Source: Opitutia bacterium (GTDB taxonomy: Bacteria; Verrucomicrobiota; Verrucomicrobiia; Opitutales; Opitutaceae). From it: a stretch of DNA of 45,747 nucleotides. The translations under genes and the position numbers were made by a program. Numbering within the stretch: position 1 is the stretch's first letter; every line of letters starts with the position of its first letter. Of the stretch, positions 41,709 through 45,747 are shown one piece after another. Location: the NCBI GenBank assembly GCA_947474365.1, contig CANJIU010000083.1:1-45747 (forward strand), given 5' to 3'. The notes beneath the pieces were generated by a model that did no database searches, was not told the DNA's origin, and saw nothing but the letters and a program-made list of their open reading frames with translations.

Positions 41709-42656
41709 TCAATTCGTGATCATCTTCGCCAAAGCATCCGCGGTAGCCGGAAAGTCGCCTATTGTGCTCTCCGCGCAGCGCATCTTCATCCGATATTCGA
41801 CCTTCTCGCCGAGCCGTCGCGGCGGAATGACCTGGAGGTAGAACTTGTTGTCGCGCGGCCGGTCCGCGAAGAACCCGCCCCGCTGGTCGCGGGTCGGATA
41901 CGGGCTGGCAGTCACAAAAGTCGTCACCAAACCCATTGCCGCGTTGAAAACCGACAGTTGTGAGATCCGATCCCGATGCAGGGAATATTCGATCTTTGCC
42001 GCACCCGGGAGACATCCGGCCACTGTAGTGCCGTCCGCCAGAATCACCTGGTAGCGATCCGCCTCGTTGGGGAATATCAGCATGAAGGCGTAGAGCCAGT
42101 TGACCTGGGCGGTGTCGGCTCTGACCTCAAAGCCGTAGCGCTGGGCGAATCCTTCCGCGGAAACCTCAAGAACGGATTCGTGCAACAAGGGGCCCAACAT
42201 CGACCGCTTGGTAAGCCGCATCGTTGCGCCATCCGCGGCGTGATAGTCTTTCCGGTGCGGGCGCAACAGATCCGCGCCTTCTCCGGTCGACAGCGTGAGC
42301 GACAATACGACTTCCCCGCCGTGCCCGGTGCCGACAAATTCGGATTTCCCATTCGACTGAACATTCAGAACCGGCTGCATCCATCCGTTGGGAATCAGGA
42401 CCTGTCGCCCCCGATAACTGACCGAGCGAAAGGTCCAGGCGGGGAATTTTTGGACCGTGAAGGAGTAATCACCGGAACTTACCCTGAATTCATCGGGAGC
42501 GCCGATCACACCGATCGCCTGGTCAGTCGCCGCATCGTCTGCCGCTCGCGTGAGCCGGCCTACCCCTACCGGCAGCAGCAAGCCGGCAAGAACCGCGATC
42601 AGCGAATTCCGCCGCGCCGGGCGGAGCCGGCGCGGCGGGCAAACCCGTTGTGTCAT
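41709..42656 (-). CDS. Exported protein of unknown function in the glycan locus
   Basis: The 315-residue product has a signal peptide (about 17-40, SLIAVLAGLLLPVGVGRLTRA) and a beta-rich body (FRVSSGDYSFTVQKFPAWTF, RSVSYRGRQVLIPNGWMQPV, LHESVLEVSAEGFAQRYGFE) that suggests a galactose-mutarotase-like or lyase-accessory sandwich; this is impression rather than a domain match. I start at the ATG at 42654-42656 because a GGGGA ribosome-binding site lies 5 bp before it and the signal peptide then begins the protein. It is 40 bp downstream of the receptor gene, so the two are probably co-transcribed and the product may help bind or process the imported glycan. Confidence 0.7.
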   Translation of the reverse strand: MTQRVCPPRRLRPARRNSLIAVLAGLLLPVGVGRLTRAADDAATDQAIGVIGAPDEFRVSSGDYSFTVQKFPAWTFRSVSYRGRQVLIPNGWMQPVLNVQSNGKSEFVGTGHGGEVVLSLTLSTGEGADLLRPHRKDYHAADGATMRLTKRSMLGPLLHESVLEVSAEGFAQRYGFEVRADTAQVNWLYAFMLIFPNEADRYQVILADGTTVAGCLPGAAKIEYSLHRDRISQLSVFNAAMGLVTTFVTASPYPTRDQRGGFFADRPRDNKFYLQVIPPRRLGEKVEYRMKMRCAESTIGDFPATADALAKMITN

Positions 42657-42696
42657 TGTTTCCCCATGTCCGTTCATGAGTTCACCCGGCGTCGCG

Positions 42697-45600
42697 TCAA
42701 AACTTGAACGCGCTCGTAAGCGTAAAGGTCCGCGGCTCATTCAACCGGTACACGGCCGTCACGCGTCGGTGGCTGCCATCCCGTGCGTCGACGTCGCGCA
42801 GCGGAAACACGGTGTACCCATCGAAGAGGTTGCGAACGTTCAGTTGTAGGCGCCAGTCGATCCGCTTTTCGAACAGCTTGCGTTGATAGGTAACCCACGC
42901 ACCAAAAAGCTCGTAGGACGGGGCGTGATACGGCCGGCTCGGAACGACGACGCGGCTTACGTTCTCCTCAAAGCCGTCGACGGTGCTGCCCCGAGCATTC
43001 ATGCTGCCGCCGATCGAGATGCCGGCGAGACGCGAGGACGGCGCGAAGGCGTACGTCTGAATCAAGTTGAGCGTCCAGCGTGGCGCATAGACGTCCTCAG
43101 GCAGGTCCTGGATGACACCGAGGTTAGCCAGCGTCTTTTCGAGCGCCGCCACGCGATCGGCGACCGTCAGCTCAGCAGTCGTCGGCAACGACTGCCACTG
43201 CGGCGTTTTCAAGACGGGCATGTATTCGGCAAGATACTGCCGGATATAAACGCCGCGCGCCGTCGTGGTGGCGGTGCTGCGCCGGCTGCCGTTCACGGAT
43301 ACACGCCAGCGCGAGGTGGGATTGGCCGTGGCCGAGAACTCCCAGCCACTCGTGCTCGTCGTGGCGCTGTCCTGCCAGCCCACACTCCCGAGGTTGGAGT
43401 ACGGTGCCACGCGGTACTTCGGATCAGCCGTAGTGTCGGCCACCGCCTCCCAGATGCGGTCCAGGTTGTTTTTAAAATCGCCGGCCACGGTACTCTGGAG
43501 ATTTTCGATTTTGTCCTGGGTGGCGTTCGTGTAATAGGTGAGTTCGAAATAGTACCGCTGATCGGGCGAGGCGAGTTTCAGACCCCAGTCGCTGCCCTTG
43601 CCATGCGGATTGGGTAGCACGTTTCCGTAGACATTCGGGGTTGAGTCGTTGATCTGGAGATTGTTTGACCGGTTGTACGTCAACCCCAGCCAACCGATCG
43701 GGCGCACCACCAAGCCTTGAGTGTAGGTGTGGCCGCCTCGTTCCCGCCGGCTGCCGGGCACGTACGCGCGGAGATCGTAGCCCGTCGGATCCGGCCAGAT
43801 GCCGCGCGCGTTCGCCGGGAAATCGGCGGCGACGGCGCGCCATGCCCGCTGCACGTCCTCGCGCCACCCATTGGTTAGGACGATGCGATCCTTCAAAAAA
43901 GTACTCTGTAGCACGCCAGCGCGGGTGGCCACGGCTGATTGGAGCGCGCTGGGTCCGGAAGTGGTGACATACGCCGGAGTCACTCCGCTTGCCTGCCGCG
44001 CCGGCAGCGGTGTATCGGACCAGATGACCGGCAGGGCGGCAAACTGACCGCCGTAATTTCCGACGCGGCCGCTGGCAGGGTCGTAATAATAACGATACCA
44101 GATCTGATTTGCCGCATTGGTGATAGTCGTGGCGGCGGCACCCGTGGTCGCGAGCGGCGTTGTATTGAACGTGCCGAGTCCGCTGTTGTACTGGCTCCGG
44201 TCGACGCCTTCGAGAAACACCGCGGCACGCTGGCGGCCGAGGTGGCGCAGCCATGAAGCGGACCGCGTCGTCAGGTTGAGGTCATAGGAAGCCATCAGGC
44301 GCTGGCTCTCACTCCGGCTCGGGATCTTGATCAAGCGCGCCTGCGATTCCGTATACAGACGTCCGACATTCGGGTTTGGCGAGCCGTTCGGGAGCTGGCG
44401 ATTGACATCGACGAACAGAGTTTCCTGGCCGCCCACAAAGCCGTTCACGCTCCAGAGCTCGGCCACGTTTCGGTTGAGCGCTGCCTCGACGAAGAAGTTG
44501 CGGGTGATCTCCTGCTCGAGGAAAACGGTGGTGACGCGGAAGTCCGTCTGCCGATACGACGCCTTGCCGTGGGCGCTGGCCAAGGTCGGAAAGACTGCCG
44601 GGTTGACGAGCGAACGCAGGCCACCCGAATCGGGATAGCCGCTGGCGTAGTTGGCGGTCTGGCTCACGCCTCCATTGCGCAGCACCTGAGTCGGTATCGG
44701 GGTGCCCGCCGGCGAGAACTCGGTCGAAACCAGTGCATTGTTGGTGTAGTCTACAGTCCCGCGTGGACGCGGCGCGGAGAACGTGGCGAGCAGGGGCGAT
44801 CCGGCGTCAAGCCACGGGGTGACGGCATCGTTCACCGGCCAGGGGCGAAGCGCCGGTGACTTCAGGAAGCCGCGCTCATAATTCAGCCGCAGCGTGGTTT
44901 TCCGGAAGGGGGTGAACTGCGTGGTCACGAAATGCCGGCGCTGGAAGCTTTCGCTGGGGATCCGGAAGCCGATCGCCTTCTCATAGACCCCCGCGTAGCG
45001 GATCGCGAGGCGGTCCTTCAGGATCACCTGGTTGTGGTCGAGTGTGGTCCGCAGGCTGTCGCGATCGTCTGCCTTGGCCTCGATGGTCGTCGCCGTCCGG
45101 TTCCGGGCGCGCTTTGTGGACGACATGAACGCACCCGTTGGATTCCCGAGTCCGAAGAGGATCGCATTGGGCCCGCGCGAGAACGTGAACGCTTCGCTGT
45201 TGTAGCGATCCCCGGCGACGTTGTTGCTGAAAAAGTCCTGTCCCACTACCTCGGTGCGACCGCCCCGGGTAACGTACTGGGTGCCGTTGTTGATGAACTC
45301 CAGGCCGCGTCCGGAGGTGTCGGCGAGGGTAGTGACGAAGGCGTCGGTGTTGGGGCTGAACGTGAACAGATCCTGAACGCTGGTCGCGCCTAGGTCGTCC
45401 ATCATCTGCTCGGTGAAGATCGTCAGCGCAGATCCAAGATCCTTGATATCGGATTTCAGGCGCGTGCCACTGAGCGTTTGTGTTGCGAGGTAGCCTTTTT
45501 CCGCGCTGGCATCGACTTGAAAAGGAGAAAGCACAACCGTCTCGCTACTGACGTCGCCGGCCGGCGATTCCGGGCGGCGGCCCTCCGGCGCGGGCGCCGC

Positions 45601-45747
45601 CCGGACGGCGTTTGGGTCGCGGGAGACCGTGAGCGCACCGGTTTTTTCATCGCGCACGACCACGAGGCCGGTGTTGGCGAGCAGCAAATCGAGAGCTTCC
45701 CGGGCGTCGTAGGTGCCCTTGACCGCGTTGGTGCGGACCTGGGCCGC
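42697..45747 (-). CDS. TonB-dependent receptor with STN domain (5' end outside window)
   Basis: The frame is open to the last base of the window, giving 1016 residues without a start. The first visible residues, TNAVKGTYDAREALDLLLA and NTGLVVVRDEKTGALTV, belong to a secretin/TonB N-terminal (STN) domain. The TonB box and plug follow (VVLSPFQVDASAEKGYLATQ, IFTEQMMDDLGATSVQDLF, FTFSRGPNAILFGLGNPTG), then a large barrel ending in Phe (TLTSAFKF). STN domains allow contact with an inner-membrane anti-sigma factor or other signalling partner. It is the first gene seen of the leftward fucosidase/sulfatase locus and its probable outer-membrane importer. Confidence 0.94.
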   Translation of the reverse strand, partial: AAQVRTNAVKGTYDAREALDLLLANTGLVVVRDEKTGALTVSRDPNAVRAAPAPEGRRPESPAGDVSSETVVLSPFQVDASAEKGYLATQTLSGTRLKSDIKDLGSALTIFTEQMMDDLGATSVQDLFTFSPNTDAFVTTLADTSGRGLEFINNGTQYVTRGGRTEVVGQDFFSNNVAGDRYNSEAFTFSRGPNAILFGLGNPTGAFMSSTKRARNRTATTIEAKADDRDSLRTTLDHNQVILKDRLAIRYAGVYEKAIGFRIPSESFQRRHFVTTQFTPFRKTTLRLNYERGFLKSPALRPWPVNDAVTPWLDAGSPLLATFSAPRPRGTVDYTNNALVSTEFSPAGTPIPTQVLRNGGVSQTANYASGYPDSGGLRSLVNPAVFPTLASAHGKASYRQTDFRVTTVFLEQEITRNFFVEAALNRNVAELWSVNGFVGGQETLFVDVNRQLPNGSPNPNVGRLYTESQARLIKIPSRSESQRLMASYDLNLTTRSASWLRHLGRQRAAVFLEGVDRSQYNSGLGTFNTTPLATTGAAATTITNAANQIWYRYYYDPASGRVGNYGGQFAALPVIWSDTPLPARQASGVTPAYVTTSGPSALQSAVATRAGVLQSTFLKDRIVLTNGWREDVQRAWRAVAADFPANARGIWPDPTGYDLRAYVPGSRRERGGHTYTQGLVVRPIGWLGLTYNRSNNLQINDSTPNVYGNVLPNPHGKGSDWGLKLASPDQRYYFELTYYTNATQDKIENLQSTVAGDFKNNLDRIWEAVADTTADPKYRVAPYSNLGSVGWQDSATTSTSGWEFSATANPTSRWRVSVNGSRRSTATTTARGVYIRQYLAEYMPVLKTPQWQSLPTTAELTVADRVAALEKTLANLGVIQDLPEDVYAPRWTLNLIQTYAFAPSSRLAGISIGGSMNARGSTVDGFEENVSRVVVPSRPYHAPSYELFGAWVTYQRKLFEKRIDWRLQLNVRNLFDGYTVFPLRDVDARDGSHRRVTAVYRLNEPRTFTLTSAFKF

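Noticed and set aside
1..45747. CRISPR arrays, rRNA or tRNA genes
   Set aside because: I found no regularly spaced identical repeats of CRISPR size and no intergenic stretch with tRNA or rRNA features.

Overview
The window (about 63% GC, dense coding) reads as a chromosomal segment of a Verrucomicrobiota bacterium, most likely family Opitutaceae. The reasons are the large TonB-dependent receptors with a carboxypeptidase-like N-terminal domain, a TIR-TPR protein of a type I associate with this family, many exported carbohydrate-active proteins, weak Shine-Dalgarno sequences, and the overall gene style. The taxon is an inference; there is no rRNA gene in the window.

Layout. 1-4068: a 3' gene fragment, a glyoxalase-fold protein, a DUF3616 protein and an exported serine beta-lactamase-like hydrolase. 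4124-9377 (minus): a TonB-dependent receptor and a TIR/transmembrane/TPR protein. 9464-19534 (minus): a tight five-gene operon, read right to left as siderophore-type receptor, second receptor, HpcH/HpaI aldolase, M28 peptidase, and sialidase-like plus GHL10-like fusion. A GntR/FCD regulator is divergent at 19755-20507, and two operator-like palindromes lie between. I read this as an uptake-and-cleavage system for an oligomeric substrate that yields a 2-keto-3-deoxy acid; the substrate is unknown. 20511-30736: mostly core genes: an EF-hand protein, an orphan RelE-like protein overlapping pssA, dnaN, molybdenum cofactor genes (moaA divergent from moeA-moaC-moaD-moaE), membrane proteins and gnd.

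30737-32648 is a scrapyard. Directly after gnd come four units of a repeat with an exact 20-bp period that resembles an IS21-type end. Then follow a 3' fragment of mcrC, a fragment of an M19 dipeptidase and the 5' third of a Gfo/Idh oxidoreductase, joined end to end, and a frameshifted small exported ORF. To its right, 32670-45747 (all minus) is a polysaccharide utilisation locus. It holds an STN-type TonB-dependent receptor (cut by the window end), an exported unknown, a beta-helix protein, a CxPxR sulfatase, a small exported ORF, an SGNH-esterase/GH29 alpha-L-fucosidase fusion and a nucleoside-hydrolase-like protein. A second, decayed GH29 fragment lies between two of these genes. Fucosidase plus sulfatase plus esterase point to a sulfated, acylated fucose-containing glycan (fucoidan-like); this is inference.

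The most rewarding places to look are the regulated five-gene operon, the chain of gene fragments at the island boundary, the SGNH-GH29 fusion, and the RelE-like gene coupled to phospholipid synthesis.
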